A stretch of 64,000 bases of DNA from Chrysogorgia sp. JL179-B06 (taxonomy: Eukaryota > Cnidaria > Anthozoa > Scleralcyonacea > Chrysogorgiidae): NCBI GenBank assembly GCA_035772405.1, contig JAYKKM010000375.1, forward strand, positions 1,899,501 to 1,963,500, given 5' to 3'. Both the position numbers and the translations under genes were made by a program. Below are positions 11,914-28,744 of this stretch, piece by piece. How positions within the stretch are numbered: position 1 is the stretch's first letter; each line of letters starts with the position of its first letter. A model generated the notes under the pieces. That model was not told the DNA's origin. It was given only the letters and a program-made list of their open reading frames with translations, and made no database searches.

Positions 11914-13070
11914 TTATAGGCTTTCTGCCGGAAAGTGGGGGCGTATGTGGGGGACAAAGCATGAGGTCATGGCTTTGTTTGCGTTGATTACGCGAAATTT
12001 ATTACGATGACGACACTGTGAAATTATTTCCGCTCTTTTGTTGAGTAAACTATTCTTATTTTTTTCTTTTAAAATACAAAATTTTTCTTCTAAACATAAA
12101 TTGCATCGTTTTGATCCTCCTGTGTACGAAATAGAATGTTTTAGAATTTGCCAATTAATACTGAAATCTTTATTGTTTTCTTTCAATGTCCAAATATATT
12201 TCGAAAGTTCGGTGTCATTTTCATGCTTTTTATGTTGAAAAGATTTAGTGTGGTTGGCCAATCGCTCTTTGAATGTGGTTGCAGTCATACCAATGTAGTG
12301 TTTTATTTCGTTTGTGATGTTTACTGTCACTGTTGCTTTGTATACTATGTCTCTAGTCATGCATTGTTCTTGAAGCGGGCAAATGGTGTTCTCTCTACAA
12401 CTGCAATTAGTAGCGTCCCTATCCTGCGGTTTGATGTTCCTAGCTATGCGTGCATTGTGCTTAGTGATTATTGACTTAACATTGTTCATGCAGCTGTAAC
12501 TTACTTTAACTGTATTTCTGCTAAAAATCTTATGGAGCTTGTGGTGCGGAGGGAAATGTTTGTCAATTAGGCTAAGGAAATTACGTCCTATGTTAGTGCT
12601 GACACTCTTGCTAAATGGTGGGTTGAACCAAATGATATTGCGTTGCCTATTCCTACGTGGTCGTTGCGGTGTATCATGAGTGTAGCTAAGTTCATGATTA
12701 AAGTTGCTGTGCCTAAGCGCGTTCTGATATAAGGGTGCAGATTCCTGAAAAGTTTGCTCATCTGACGAAAGGAGTTTAATGCGTTTGTTAATTGATGCAG
12801 GTAGTTGCCTTGTTATGCTTGGTGGATGGTTAGAGTGCATATTTATGTATAGCGGATCGTCATTGGGCTTCCTATAGGGCCTATAGTTTCCATTGTTAAG
12901 GTCGAAAGTTACATCTAAAAAGTTTTACTATACGTAAATTTGATTCGGCGGTGATTTTTAGGTCAAATTGCTCGAAAATTTTGTGGAGATCTTTTCTTGT
13001 TTTGTCTGCTAAACGTGCTGATTTACTTTTTTATGATAGCCAAACCGTCATCTCTATATAGGCCGATGCT
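11914..13070 (-). pseudogene. PLE RT C-terminus plus GIY-YIG endonuclease (unit 1)
   Basis: The longest frame (11914-12840) contains the CCHH-type cysteine cluster (CSCRENTICPLQEQC), the GIY-YIG endonuclease signature HYIGMTATTFKERLANH and the CNLCLEEKFCIL segment of EN-containing PLEs. Upstream the YRDD part is in other frames because of extra T residues near 12925 and 13030. Unit 3 carries the same region without these shifts. Confidence 0.8.
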
Positions 13071-13514
13071 AGTAGTATAGAAAGTGGGGCTACCGGCGCA
13101 TTTTACCATTTTTCATGCTTCGCAATCAAAATGTGAAAAAATTCGCCGTTAACCCCACTTTCGAGACTACTAACAGTGACGTGTCACAGGCTTGGAAGCG
13201 TAGAAACGCGTCTCACGGACTCCAAACCACGTGGTATATCGCTTGGTATGGTGTTGTTACGAGCGGTATCTTCGTTTACAGCAGCACCACATCAATACGT
13301 GTTATTATTAGTAGTCTAGAAGTATAGTCACTTTTTTGTAGTCTCGCGGACTCCAAACCACGTGGTTTATCGCTGTTGTCTCCACTCTTGAGACTACTAA
13401 CAGTGGTGTATCGCGTGTTTTGGACGTGTGGAAACACGTCTCACGGACTCCAAATCGTGTGGTATATCGCCATTGTCCCACTTTCGAGACTACTAAAACG
13501 ATACGAAATAAGTT
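13071..13514. repeat. Polinton terminal repeat, copy A left
   Basis: 444-bp TIR as in copy C. Confidence 0.9.
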
Positions 13515-13609
13515 TCGTTAAAGTTAGACGTGTGTCAGCTAGTGGGCTACAGAGCGAGGTGTCTGGATGTGGGGCTGCTGCAGGTGAGGATGTCACTCGT
13601 AACAAGACT

Positions 13610-16600
13610 ATGTCAAGCAATATTGCGAGTGGTCCTGATATGAACTTTATTTCAAGTCATGAGTCGAGTGGAGCTCGTGGTTCTAAAAGGTCTAAGGACT
13701 TAGCTATATTAAATAATAAAACGACTCGTGTGAAAATGTCTGAGAGTAAGCGTGACTCTATTATGGATGGTAATATCGCTCGTAGTGGTACACGTGGTCC
13801 TGGTATGGGTTCTGGTAACTTAGTTATACCGAATATTAAGATGAGTTTTCTAGAGAGGATGTCTAGCTATCTAGCTGATGCTAAAGTATTGGGGTATAAG
13901 TGGATTGATCTTATTAGAAGAGTATCTAGAGAGAACGTCATTATTAGAGTCACCAGATTTAGGGAGGTCAGAGAAGTTCGAAAGGCTAGACGCGATCTTA
14001 AACGATACGTGAGGAGGTCACGACTAAGTCAGGAGGCCTCAGACAAAGAGTACAAGAGAATCACTAGTCTTATTGCTGAGGTGAGACGTCCTACTGTAGT
14101 ACAAAGGAGAGTTGCTCTCAAAGGGTATACCAAGTCGTATAGTGTCAAGGTAATCGACAATAAGGATTCACTAAAACAACTAGTCAGGACTAGAGGAGTA
14201 GTAGGCTCAACTTTACAGAAAGAGCTAGAGAGACTGAAAGGTTTGAAGTTTTCCGAGACATTGGAAGTGACTCTAGAGAAACAAATTGGTGACAAGGAGT
14301 CTTTGTTTAAGACAGCCTTCTTCAATAGTGTGGTCAAAACAGTGGTTAGTAGTGTTGATATTAGTGGGACTACGAGACAAGCTAGTGAGGAGATATTAAA
14401 TCGTATAGCTGTGTGGTTGTCAGAAGGGTCTGGGTGGGTTGTAGATAGTATTAATTATCACTATATTAATGTGGTAGTGTACAAGCCTCTTAAAGGATCG
14501 AGTTATATTAAGCTACCAGAAGAGTTGAGGAACGCGTCGAAAGGTTTGATTAATATAAAGAATGAAGATGACAAGTGTTTCATGTGGTGTCACGTGTTAC
14601 ACAAGTGTCCTGTGAGGAGGGATCCGCAGAGAGTGTCAAAACACAAGAAGAACGTAGGTTCTGTCAATTATGAGGGAGTGAGATTTCCAGTGGATACGAA
14701 ACAGTACAAAAAGATAGAGAGGCAGAATGATATTAGCATCAGTGTGTTTGGGTATGAGGACAAGCAACCATTTCCTATCTACGTTTCTGAGGAGAAGTGT
14801 GAGGATCATATGGACCTGCTGCTAATAACGAATGGTGTTAAGCGACACTACGTGTACATCAAAGACTTTGGTAGGTTTATGTTCGGTCAGTCTAATCATA
14901 AGTGTCGCAAGAATATCTGTAGATACTGTCTTCAATGTTTTACTACCAATGAGATTCTAGAGAATCATAAGGAGGTTTGTATGGTGGTAAATGGTAAGCA
15001 AGCGATCAAGATGCCAGTAGAAGAAGACAGCACTCTCGAGTATGAAAATTACCACAAACAATTAGAAGTACCATTCGTAATATATGCAGACTTCGAGGCT
15101 ATTACAGAGAAGGTCGACAACGTGACACCACTCATAGGATCGTACACTAGTGAGTACCAAAGACACACGGACTGTGGGTATGGATACAAAGTAGTGTGCT
15201 GTTACGATGATAAATATAGTAAACCAGTAGAGATGTTTCGAGGCCCGAAAGCGGTTAAGAAGTTCATGAAAAAGATGCTAGAGGAGGTCAAGTACTGCAA
15301 GAAAGTCAGAAAGGAGCATTTTAGTAAGGACATGGTAATGACCATAGCTGACAAGGTTAACTTCAAGGAAGCGACTAAATGTCATATTTGTGATAGGAAA
15401 TATATACGTAGAAGCGTGAGAGTTAGAGATCATTGTCATGTCACTGGTAAGTATAGAGGTTCGGCACATCAGTTATGCAACAGAAACTATAGACTGACTG
15501 ACAAGATACCTGTCATATTCCATAATCTAAGAGGGTATGATAGTCACTTCATAATGCAAGAGATAGGCAAGCTAGGTCAGAAAATCAAACGTCATACCAA
15601 ATAATATGGAGAAATATATGGCATTCATGTTAGGTAAACATCTAGTGTTTCTAGATAGTTTCCAGTTCATGAGCTCTAGTCTAGCCAACCTAGTGAACAA
15701 CCTACCAAAGGACTGTCTCAAGTATACGTCTGAACTATTTCAAGGCGAGGAGCTAGAGTTGGTGTCGCGAAAAGGCGTGTACCCATATGACTATATGGAT
15801 AGTTTTGATAAGTTTAATGAACTTGAGTTGCCATCAAAGGAGAGTTTCTACAGCATCCTAAACGACGAGCATGTGTCAGACACAGACTACGAGCACGCTC
15901 AAGAAGTGTGGAAGACAATGGGCGTGGAGAATATGGGTGAGTACCACGACCTATACCTAAAGTCTGACGTGTTACTACTGGCTGACGTGTTCGAGAACTT
16001 TAGAAGAACGTGTAAACAGTACTACCAGTTAGATCCTTGTCATTACTTCACATCACCTGGACTATCGTGGGACGCTGCTCTAAAGATGACAGGAGTGGAA
16101 CTAAAGTTAATGACTAACATTGACATGTTTCAGTTCATCGAGAAAGGAATGCGGGGTGGTGTCTCCTGCATAACACATAGGCACGGAGAAGCTAATAACA
16201 AATACATGAAGGGGTATGATAGTAGTAAACCATCGAAACACGTCGTGTACCTAGATGCGAATAACCTTTACGGTTGGGCTATGTGTCAGTATCTACCGAC
16301 TGGTGGGTTTGAATGGGTCGAGGGTTTTGACATCAACAATTTAGACAAATATAACAACGACTCAGACAAGGGGTTGATACTTGAGGTTGACTTAGAGTAT
16401 CCAGAGGAGTTGCACGATCTTCACAACGACTATCCTTTAGCCCCCGAGAGGATGAAAGTAAGTAGTGATATGTTGTCAAACTATTGTAAGACGATCCAAA
16501 ACAAGTTTAAGATATCTGTTGGAGAGGTTGCAAAACTTATACCTAACCTAAGTGATAAGAGTAAGTATGTCGTTCATTATAGAAACCTACAGTTGTACAA

Positions 16601-17513
16601 AAGTTTGGGAATGAAGGTTAAGAAGATACATAGAGTACTTCAGTTCGATCAGTCACCATGGCTCAAGCAGTATATCGACTTTAACACAGTTAAGAGAACC
16701 CAAGCAAAGAATGATTTTGAGAAGGATTTTTTCAAGCTCATGAATAATAGTGTGTTTGGAAAGACTATGGAGAACCTACGAAAACGTGTGAGCGTGGAGT
16801 TAGTAACAGACAAGGAAAAACTGAAGAAACTAACGTCAAAACCAACCTTTGTAAGCAGTAAGATATTTGACAATAACTTGGTAGCAGTTCACAAGATCAA
16901 AGAGACACTAACTCTAAATAGACCAGCATACGTGGGTATGTGTATTCTAGACTTGTCAAAGACATTAATGTATGACTTCCACTACAATAACATCAAAAAG
17001 GAGTATGGCAACAAAGCCAAACTACTATTCACAGACACGGATAGTCTAATGTATGAAATTGAGACGGAGGATGTGTACAAAGATATGTACGCTAACAAAG
17101 AAGTGTTTGACTTTAGTGGATATGATAAGTCATCTCCTTACTTCGACCCAACTAACAAGAAGGTTATTGGTAAAATGAAGGATGAGACGTTAGGAGTCCC
17201 CATCGTTGAGTTTGTTGGTTTAAGGTCGAAAATGTATAGCTACATAAAAGAGGACGGAAAAGGTGGGAAGACCGCTAAAGGTATCAAGAAGAGTACCATT
17301 AGAAATAATATAAGACATGACAACTATAAAAGTGTCCTGACAAATGGTGAGCAAATGTCTCACATAATTAAAACTATTCGGAGCAAGAGCCACAGACTAG
17401 GAAGCTACGAAATAAATAAGATATCGTTGAGCTGCTTTGACGACAAGCGACATATACTACCAGACGGTGTGTCTAGCTATGCATATGGACATTACGAAAT
17501 AGTCAAGAACTAG
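13610..17513 (+). pseudogene. POLB: Polinton DNA polymerase B, copy A (frameshifted)
   Basis: Same polymerase as copy C. One extra A in the CAAAC run at 15587-15589 breaks the frame just after the Exo II motif, giving two frames (to 15604, and from 15606). Copies B and C lack this base, so it is recent or an error. Confidence 0.88.
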
Positions 17514-17690
17514 CTGCTTAGGTTTCTCAAATGTTTTCTAGTCTTGACGTGTTTAGATTTAGAGGTCACATGGTATGACCGATCACACGTCTCACACACC
17601 CACTTATGAGTTCTAATCCATTCTTTGGTTTGAGCTTCTGGATGCTATCAAAGCTTCTTCTTTGGTTTGGTAAATTTTTGGTCTTGCCAT
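17510..17690 (-). pseudogene. 59-aa zinc-finger protein, copy A (frameshifted)
   Basis: Same small gene as 47816-47995 but with one extra T (GAGCTTCTGG near 17636), which breaks the frame. Confidence 0.65.
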
Positions 17691-18313
17691 TATATATTAC
17701 CATATATTTTATTTATCCACTCGTTGTAGTATGGATCTTCTCTCCCATCCCAACATAGATCCTTGTATACTACACTATACAGGTTATACTCGAATCGTAC
17801 CTTAACCTTACCAGGTTTGAGGTCGTTAAGACTACCTCTCAACTCTATACCTCTTCTAGAGCATATTCTTATGACATAGAAAATATATTTCGATATGTTC
17901 TTGACAATCAGTTTGTTTCTTTTAAGAGACCATACTATCTCTATAAAATCACTGACAACTGTTGGTATGTCACTCTCGCTAACTAGTCCAGTCAACATTC
18001 TATCTAGCCACTTACTATAACTATGAGCCGATTTCTTGTACATCCAAATGTTAGGTACAAAGTTTCTCACGCGTCCGTAGGTAGTCTCTCCACACTTGTT
18101 ACAACTAAATACACCATCTTCGATTTGGGTTCTGTGGTTACTACACTCATAACAGTACGTGGTGTCGTGCCACTTTTTTGGTGTTGCGTCCTTACTTCCG
18201 TTCTTGATCTCGTCCAATGTATACCCTAATGTAGTACCACTCCACTTTTTTGATACAATCTCATCTAATGTATACCCAGCATAGAACATTCTCATTGTAC
18301 GTTCGTCAACCAT
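17690..18313 (-). CDS. VLTF3-like zinc-ribbon protein, copy A
   Basis: Intact 207-codon copy of the gene at 47995-48618. Confidence 0.75.
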   Translation of the reverse strand: MVDERTMRMFYAGYTLDEIVSKKWSGTTLGYTLDEIKNGSKDATPKKWHDTTYCYECSNHRTQIEDGVFSCNKCGETTYGRVRNFVPNIWMYKKSAHSYSKWLDRMLTGLVSESDIPTVVSDFIEIVWSLKRNKLIVKNISKYIFYVIRICSRRGIELRGSLNDLKPGKVKVRFEYNLYSVVYKDLCWDGREDPYYNEWINKIYGNI

Positions 18314-18316
18314 CTA

Positions 18317-18359
18317 AGTTACTATACTATATGTGTCTTTAGACTATAGTATAGTAACT
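18317..18359. promoter_or_regulatory. 15-bp inverted repeat, copy A
   Basis: Same as 48622-48664. Confidence 0.6.
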
Positions 18360-18529
18360 TTGTTGTTGAGTGTCTCCAACTCACACTTTATTGTTATGAC
18401 CTGTTTTAGAGCGTCTGATAGTAGTTGTTCCAACTCTTCTATCTGACGAGTTTGGTAAGAGAGTGTATCTGTCAAGTTACGCTTTTTATCGAATTCCATA
18501 GCCATCTCCTTCAAAGTTTTAGTGCTCAT
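18344..18529 (-). CDS. 61-aa coiled-coil protein, copy A
   Basis: Copy of 48649-48834. Confidence 0.6.
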   Translation of the reverse strand: MSTKTLKEMAMEFDKKRNLTDTLSYQTRQIEELEQLLSDALKQVITIKCELETLNNKVTIL

Positions 18530-18531
18530 TT

Positions 18532-18948
18532 CTATAACACTCTATATATTAAGTAACCTAAAGGTAGTCCAACGACTCCAACGAATACTGTTTGGTATTC
18601 TTTCATCTCGTCCGAGGGTTTGTAATAGTCTGACAACTCAGGCTCTTTACTAAATGTCTTCCCATCATACTGTATCGTAAGTACTTGTCTTAGTTGATCC
18701 AGAGCGTGGTTCGTGTCGTTTATGTCTGCATTAGCATCTGACAACTGTTGTCTTAATTCCTGGACTTTATCTCTCTGACGAATCTCGTTCTCATAGAACT
18801 TTTCTTTAGCTCTTGCAAGACTCTCCAATGCTTTGTTGTGTCTCTTTATCTCTGTCTCGTAACCTGTATGGTTTAGCTTGCTGAATAGAAACCCAGCTCC
18901 TGCGAATGCTATGGCGTTGAACAACCCACCTGCTACCGCACTAGCCAT
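18532..18948 (-). CDS. Membrane/coiled-coil protein (138 aa), copy A
   Basis: Copy of 48837-49253. Confidence 0.72.
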   Translation of the reverse strand: MASAVAGGLFNAIAFAGAGFLFSKLNHTGYETEIKRHNKALESLARAKEKFYENEIRQRDKVQELRQQLSDANADINDTNHALDQLRQVLTIQYDGKTFSKEPELSDYYKPSDEMKEYQTVFVGVVGLPLGYLIYRVL

Positions 18949-18964
18949 TATATATTACGCTGTG

Positions 18965-19198
18965 TTATTTCGAGAACGGGTCAATAGGTAAGTATTTCTT
19001 GCTCTGCGCCCACTTAACGAGTAGCGTCGAAACGCCTACAGCAGTCGCTAACTTGAGGGTGCCCTTCACTGATTCGGGAGTGCCTAACGGTTCTTTTAGT
19101 ACTTTCTTTGATGCCATGGATACGGCTACGGCTCCAGCAGTCACAAGGGCTGCGTCGTATAGCTCGTTCATCAGTTCTTTTCTGTCTATTGATGCCAT
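18965..19198 (-). CDS. Small hydrophobic protein (77 aa), copy A
   Basis: Copy of 49270-49503. Confidence 0.7.
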   Translation of the reverse strand: MASIDRKELMNELYDAALVTAGAVAVSMASKKVLKEPLGTPESVKGTLKLATAVGVSTLLVKWAQSKKYLPIDPFSK

Positions 19199-19209
19199 AT
19201 ATTATACGA

Positions 19210-19514
19210 CATGTTTTAATCGAGGCTGTCGAGTTTACGTGATGGTTTTATAACAACGGTCTTAGGCTCTTCGTCACTACTTGTTTGTCTTGACTAATCG
19301 TGTAGTACAGTGAGCCAGCGGCTATTACCACTCCAATAGTACCTATGATGTATCCGTAGTTAAAACTATCGTCCTCACTTGTGACTCTTTCTCTCATCTT
19401 CCTCTCTTTGGCTGCTTTAGATATAGCAGCCAAGCGTTTGCCTGCCTCTACTCTCTTAGGGTCTTTAACCCTTGTTGTAGACGTTATAATAGGTACGGAC
19501 TCACTGTCAGTCAT
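19210..19514 (-). pseudogene. Single-TM small protein, copy A (frameshifted)
   Basis: As 49521-49820 but one base is missing (TTCGTCAC near 19270), replacing the C-terminal tail; the left limit is approximate. Confidence 0.7.
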
Positions 19515-19573
19515 CTTATACTATACGTGGTGTCTTGTTTACAGATGACCTCACAGTCATCTCACAGATTATC

Positions 19574-20377
19574 TCACAGATAGAGTATTCGGTGAAAGTA
19601 TTTTGGTGATTAGACAGTGTGGTTTCACTCTTAAATCTTCTATTGCAGTACTCGCACAGAACTCTAGAGTCTATCATATATGTTTCTATGAAATGTATTA
19701 TCTCGTGTTGGTCTGAGGATAGTAACGTGTTGTACCCTTGTGATCTTAGTCTCCTCAATACCCTCAACTGGTTATTCCTAATAACCCCATTACCTTTCGG
19801 TGTTTTGAGCTCTATAGCAAAACCATTGTATCTCTTGTGTAGTTGCGGAACTATCAAGTCTGGTTGTCCACCACTGTAACCTTTCTTCCATCCATCTATT
19901 CTTTTAGTAGATGTGTCTTGGTACTCACCCAACCCTGGGATGACTATTGTTGGGTGGTACTCTCTAATGTACTTCACGATGTCGTAGTGTAAATCTGTCT
20001 CATTCATGATTGACAGTTGGTTATACTGCGTGTAAACACCTGTTTTTCTAATAGATGGTAGGACTTCTGAGAATACCCATTTTTGGAACTTTCTTGCTGA
20101 CTCGAGTTTCGATGAGAAGACTAGAGCGTAAACTCCTGGCTCCGATATTAATATCGTGTTTGGTTGTAAGTTTAAAGGGGGGCGTGATTCGCGCCCCCCT
20201 TCAAACACCTCTCGTTTGACCTTATATGTATCGTCAACGTGTACGCTGATAGCCCACTTCGCGTTTTTTATACCCTAATGCCTTAGCGACTTCTTTTCCA
20301 TAGAACCAAATATTGTCTCCATCTTTAATAGTCGTGACAGACATGTCGTTATTTCTAAATATTTTAGTGATACTCAT
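19574..20377 (-). pseudogene. BRO-N/VRR-NUC-like protein, copy A (two frameshifts)
   Basis: Copy of 49879-50682 with an extra T near 20260 that separates the first BRO-N part, and a missing T near 19602 that alters the C-terminal zinc finger. The nuclease-like core is intact in the frame 19516-20208. Confidence 0.75.
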
Positions 20378-20517
20378 CACCTATAATATACCACGTGTTT
20401 TATTTTGTGTTTAAATAGCAGTCGTCTTAAGAGAGTAACCACTTAATAGCACGAACACGTGATCTGACCAAGGTCCCATTTTGAGGTGTTGGTCAGACTA
20501 GTCTGTTTTGACACTCG

Positions 20518-20550
20518 AAAACTCAGGTCCCAAAACGGGACCTGAGTTTT
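20518..20550. terminator. GC-rich hairpin with T run, copy A
   Basis: Same as 50823-50855. Confidence 0.5.
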
Positions 20551-20628
20551 TGTCGTCTTTCATGTGGAACACACTCCTGGTTCTGATATGTAGACCGACC
20601 GTGTGTGACTCACCCCTTGTATCTTACC

Positions 20629-21104
20629 CTATTTTGGAACGTTGGTCTCGTCATATACTTTATTGTACCTTTTCACCATTCCGTTGATTGGTGGGCATAA
20701 GTCAGTCACATTATCGTCCAATACTTTAACGTCTGAGAGGAACATTGACTCATTGTAAGGAAGACCTCTAAGATACGATCTTAGTTGTGTCAGTATCTTT
20801 TTATAGCTAGTGTGTGCAAACTTACAATGCTCCACTCTACTCGTCAGATTGGATTTAGCCAAGTAGCCTTGGATGATCACACCGGGACCACTAATACAAG
20901 CAATGATTAGAGGGTTAGCGGTTATCGATCCAGCTACAATACCTACTGTCGTTAACCCTATGCTAGTCATGTTTAACGATAGTTTAATTTTCTTCAACCT
21001 CTTGTATTTCCATTTGTAACAGGCTTCTAGTTTGTGGTAGTACGCGTACAAGCGTTTTAGCTCTAGCACCTCTTCCTCTGAGATATCCTTTGATATGTGA
21101 TTGA
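20629..21104 (-). pseudogene. Two-TM protein, copy A, 5'-truncated at tandem junction
   Basis: Lacks the first residues (MRKKSVVV) of the copy C protein because the Polinton ends here and host intron follows. No ATG remains in frame. Confidence 0.8.
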
Positions 21105-22153
21105 TCAATTATATATTGTTTATATGACGTGACCCTGCAACAGGATGTTGGCATTTGCTCTGAATAATACCTGAGTCAACATGTCGAAAGCTCAACAATA
21201 AACAAGAAGTGTGCTGCACCCAAAAGTCACACCTTACTACAACTATTTTCGTGCACCAATCCACGCAAATATTCAAGAAATAAAAAATGCAAATTTGTTT
21301 TAACACCACCGTGTTTTGAAGAAAAAAACCTGAAAAATGTTTGGTTCTTGACATAACAACAATTGTTAATATGATTATTACAACACGTTAATACACTGAA
21401 AAAAACGTAGGTAAACATAACATTTTAACTGATTAACACTACTGAATTTACAGGATAAAAAATCTGTCAAAATTGTGATTCTTGACATAACAACAATCAT
21501 TATAACGAGTTTTATAACAAATGACACACAAAGAGCATATGCAAACATAACTACTGTGCACATGAGATTAAATTTTCAAGAGGCTAAAATAGGGAAAAAG
21601 CAACAAAAAACTTACTTTTCAATACCTTTGCTTATTCTATTCGTACAGATCTATGCTTATTCGATCAACTTATCATCATTATTGATAACAAGACATGGTA
21701 TAATGCTACTCTGGTTAGAGATAAATTCAGATCATGTCACCTATTTTAAATAGAGTTACCACAATAATTGTGGATAACTTTCCGAAAAGTAAATTAAACC
21801 AAATAAGCAGTGGAATTATATGTAGGGTCACCACACAAGGTAGGAATCTCCCCGTAGTTAAAACAGTATATATAATTATATGGGGTCACACCAGGTGTGA
21901 TTATACGTGGTGACTCTCATATAATTCTACTGGTTATTTTGTTTTACTATGCGTGGATATAAAAATAATGTTGTGGTTACCCTATTTTAAATTGATAACT
22001 TGTCTGATCTTAATTTATCTCTTACCAGAGTAACATTACACCATGTCTTATTCTTTACCTGGTTGCAAACCAAAACTATTTACGATTGATAACATTAGTA
22101 ACAGTTCCACGACAGAGAGTCCTCGTCAACAGATCTTCTTTGTTACTGAATAG

Positions 22154-22276
22154 ATTATAAAGAATGCTCTCAAATATCCTATCCATGTCATGAACACGCT
22201 AACTGCACTGAGTTAGAAGGATCATTCAACTGCTTCTGTAACGATGGTTATAAAGGAAACGGAACGTTCTGCGAAG
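22154..22276 (+). CDS. Host exon: EGF domain (unit 2 copy)
   Basis: Same 123-bp phase 1-1 exon as 7347-7469, with intact AG and GT borders. If the triplication is real and spliced through, the protein would gain this EGF module again. Confidence 0.7.
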
Positions 22277-22581
22277 GTTAGTGCTTGTTAGAGCTGCTAG
22301 GCTAATACAGTTGGGAATACGGTGTGATATCTTTGCTTTATTTTTTTGTATCATGAGCGGGCGGAATCCTAACCTTTCCTGCAACCTGATTGGCTGCAGA
22401 ACGGGCAGAATTTTACGATATTTTGACCATGGTCACGGAATCCTAAATGCTAAAATTTTTTATCGTTCTTATTATTAACTGGAAAATGGAAAACTAATAC
22501 AGAATTTGATTGAACTAAGCTGGAAATAACTATATTATACAAAAACGAAAGCATTTTGGTTTGTTTTTCTTTCCTTATCCA

Positions 22582-22635
<54 letters not shown>

Positions 22636-22674
22636 TATTAATTAATATGAGAGAGGAGGAGAGGATTTAAATAT

Positions 22675-23038
<364 letters not shown>

Positions 23039-23210
23039 GACCTTTAGGTCATATTGAGCACTCTACAGGATGAAAACCATTGTCGCTTATCCATTGTGCG
23101 CACGCTCACTGCTTGCAGTTTGAGCACTCTGGCATGGTTTTTGATGTCCCACATTTGTGTGGCATCAAGGGTGACTGTAAATAGCAGTTATCTTCATCCT
23201 GCTCATCACT

Positions 23211-26510
<3,300 letters not shown>

Positions 26511-26633
26511 CGTGTAGGTTTTGGTCTACGAAATGCAAAGAGTGCTCAACAACATATAGTTAGAGCAAATAATAGATTTTCGCTTACCTCAAAACTGGTC
26601 TGCTACAACTTGTTTCATCTGTAAAAGAATCTT
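26511..26633 (-). repeat. PLE terminal fragment (123 bp, unit 2)
   Basis: Exact partial copy of the PLE 3' end (compare 26891-27013), cut off inside the hammerhead-like core at GAATCTT and followed by (TA)n with a short (TG)n. Absent from unit 1. Confidence 0.8.
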
Positions 26634-26891
<258 letters not shown>

Positions 26892-26979
26892 GTGTAGGTT
26901 TTGGTCTACGAAATGCAAAGAGTGCTCAACAACATATAGTTAGAGCAAATAATAGATTTTCGCTTACCTCAAAACTGGT

Positions 26980-27020
26980 CTGCTACAACTTGTTTCATCT
27001 GTAAAAGAATCTTCAGGCAG
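26980..27020 (-). ncRNA. Hammerhead-like motif in PLE end (unit 2)
   Basis: Same 41-nt motif as 11844-11884. Confidence 0.45.
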
Positions 27021-27049
27021 TGACAATATCGAAAGGGATGACCGCTTAT

Positions 27050-28205
27050 TTATAGGCTTTCTGCCGGAAAGTGGGGGCGTATGTGGGGGACAAAGCATGA
27101 GGTCATGGCTTTGTTTGCGTTGATTACGCGAAATTTATTACGATGACGACACTGTGAAATTATTTCCGCTCTTTTGTTGAGTAAACTATTCTTATTTTTT
27201 TCTTTTAAAATACAAAATTTTTCTTCTAAACATAAATTGCATCGTTTTGATCCTCCTGTGTACGAAATAGAATGTTTTAGAATTTGCCAATTAATACTGA
27301 AATCTTTATTGTTTTCTTTCAATGTCCAAATATATTTCGAAAGTTCGGTGTCATTTTCATGCTTTTTATGTTGAAAAGATTTAGTGTGGTTGGCCAATCG
27401 CTCTTTGAATGTGGTTGCAGTCATACCAATGTAGTGTTTTTATTTCGTTTGTGATGTTTACTGTCACTGTTGCTTTGTATACTATGTCTCTAGTCATGCA
27501 TTGTTCTTGAAGCGGGCAAATGGTGTTCTCTCTACAACTGCAATTAGTAGCGTCCCTATCCTGCGGTTTGATGTTCCTAGCTATGCGTGCATTGTGCTTA
27601 GTGATTATTGACTTAACATTGTTCATGCAGCTGTAACTTACTTTAACTGTATTTCTGCTAAAAATCTTATGGAGCTTGTGGTGCGGAGGGAAATGTTTGT
27701 CAATTAGGCTAAGGAAATTACGTCCTATGTTAGTGCTGACACTCTTGCTAAATGGTGGGTTGAACCAAATGATATTGCGTTGCCTATTCCTACGTGGTCG
27801 TTGCGGTGTATCATGAGTGTAGCTAAGTTCATGATTAAAGTTGCTGTGCCTAAGCGCGTTCTGATATAAGGGTGCAGATTCCTGAAAAGTTTGCTCATCT
27901 GACGAAAGGAGTTTAATGCGTTTGTTAATTGATGCAGGTAGTTGCCTTGTTATGCTTGGTGGATGGTTAGAGTGCATATTTATGTATAGCGGATCGTCAT
28001 TGGGCTTCCTATAGGGCCTATAGTTTCCATTGTTAAGGTCGAAAGTTACATCTAAAAAGTTTACTATACGTAAATTTGATTCGGCGGTGATTTTTAGGTC
28101 AAATTGCTCGAAAATTTTGTGGAGATCTTTTCTTGTTTTGTCTGCTAAACGTGCTGATTTACTTTTTATGATAGCCAAACCGTCATCTCTATATAGGCCG
28201 ATGCT
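27050..28205 (-). pseudogene. PLE RT C-terminus plus GIY-YIG endonuclease (unit 2)
   Basis: Two overlapping frames (27050-27424 and 27381-28205) split at an extra T near 27437-27441, just before the GIY-YIG motif. The YRDD box region is intact in the upstream frame. Confidence 0.8.
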
Positions 28206-28649
28206 AGTAGTATAGAAAGTGGGGCTACCGGCGCATTTTACCATTTTTCATGCTTCGCAATCAAAATGTGAAAAAATTCGCCGTTAACCCCACTTTCGAG
28301 ACTACTAACAGTGACGTGTCACAGGCTTGGAAGCGTAGAAACGCGTCTCACGGACTCCAAACCACGTGGTATATCGCTTGGTATGGTGTTGTTACGAGCG
28401 GTATCTTCGTTTACAGCAGCACCACATCAATACGTGTTATTATTAGTAGTCTAGAAGTATAGTCACTTTTTTGTAGTCTCGCGGACTCCAAACCACGTGG
28501 TTTATCGCTGTTGTCTCCACTCTTGAGACTACTAACAGTGGTGTATCGCGTGTTTTGGACGTGTGGAAACACGTCTCACGGACTCCAAATCGTGTGGTAT
28601 ATCGCCATTGTCCCACTTTCGAGACTACTAAAACGATACGAAATAAGTT
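28206..28649. repeat. Polinton terminal repeat, copy B left
   Basis: 444-bp TIR as in copy C. Confidence 0.9.
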
Positions 28650-28744
28650 TCGTTAAAGTTAGACGTGTGTCAGCTAGTGGGCTACAGAGCGAGGTGTCTG
28701 GATGTGGGGCTGCTGCAGGTGAGGATGTCACTCGTAACAAGACT

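Larger units (their letters stand above)
13071..21104 (+). mobile_element. Polinton copy A, left part only
   Basis: Left 8 kb of the Polinton: TIR, polymerase B, then minus-strand small genes, cut inside the two-TM protein gene at the tandem junction. Several copy-specific one-base indels. Confidence 0.88.
26891..28205 (-). mobile_element. Penelope-like element, 3' half (unit 2)
   Basis: Same PLE remnant as unit 1, cut by the Polinton left end; GATGCT at 28200-28205. Confidence 0.82.

Noticed and set aside
12038..12474. Plus-strand frames opposite the PLE endonuclease
   Set aside because: Antisense shadows of the GIY-YIG coding region, repeated wherever the PLE occurs.
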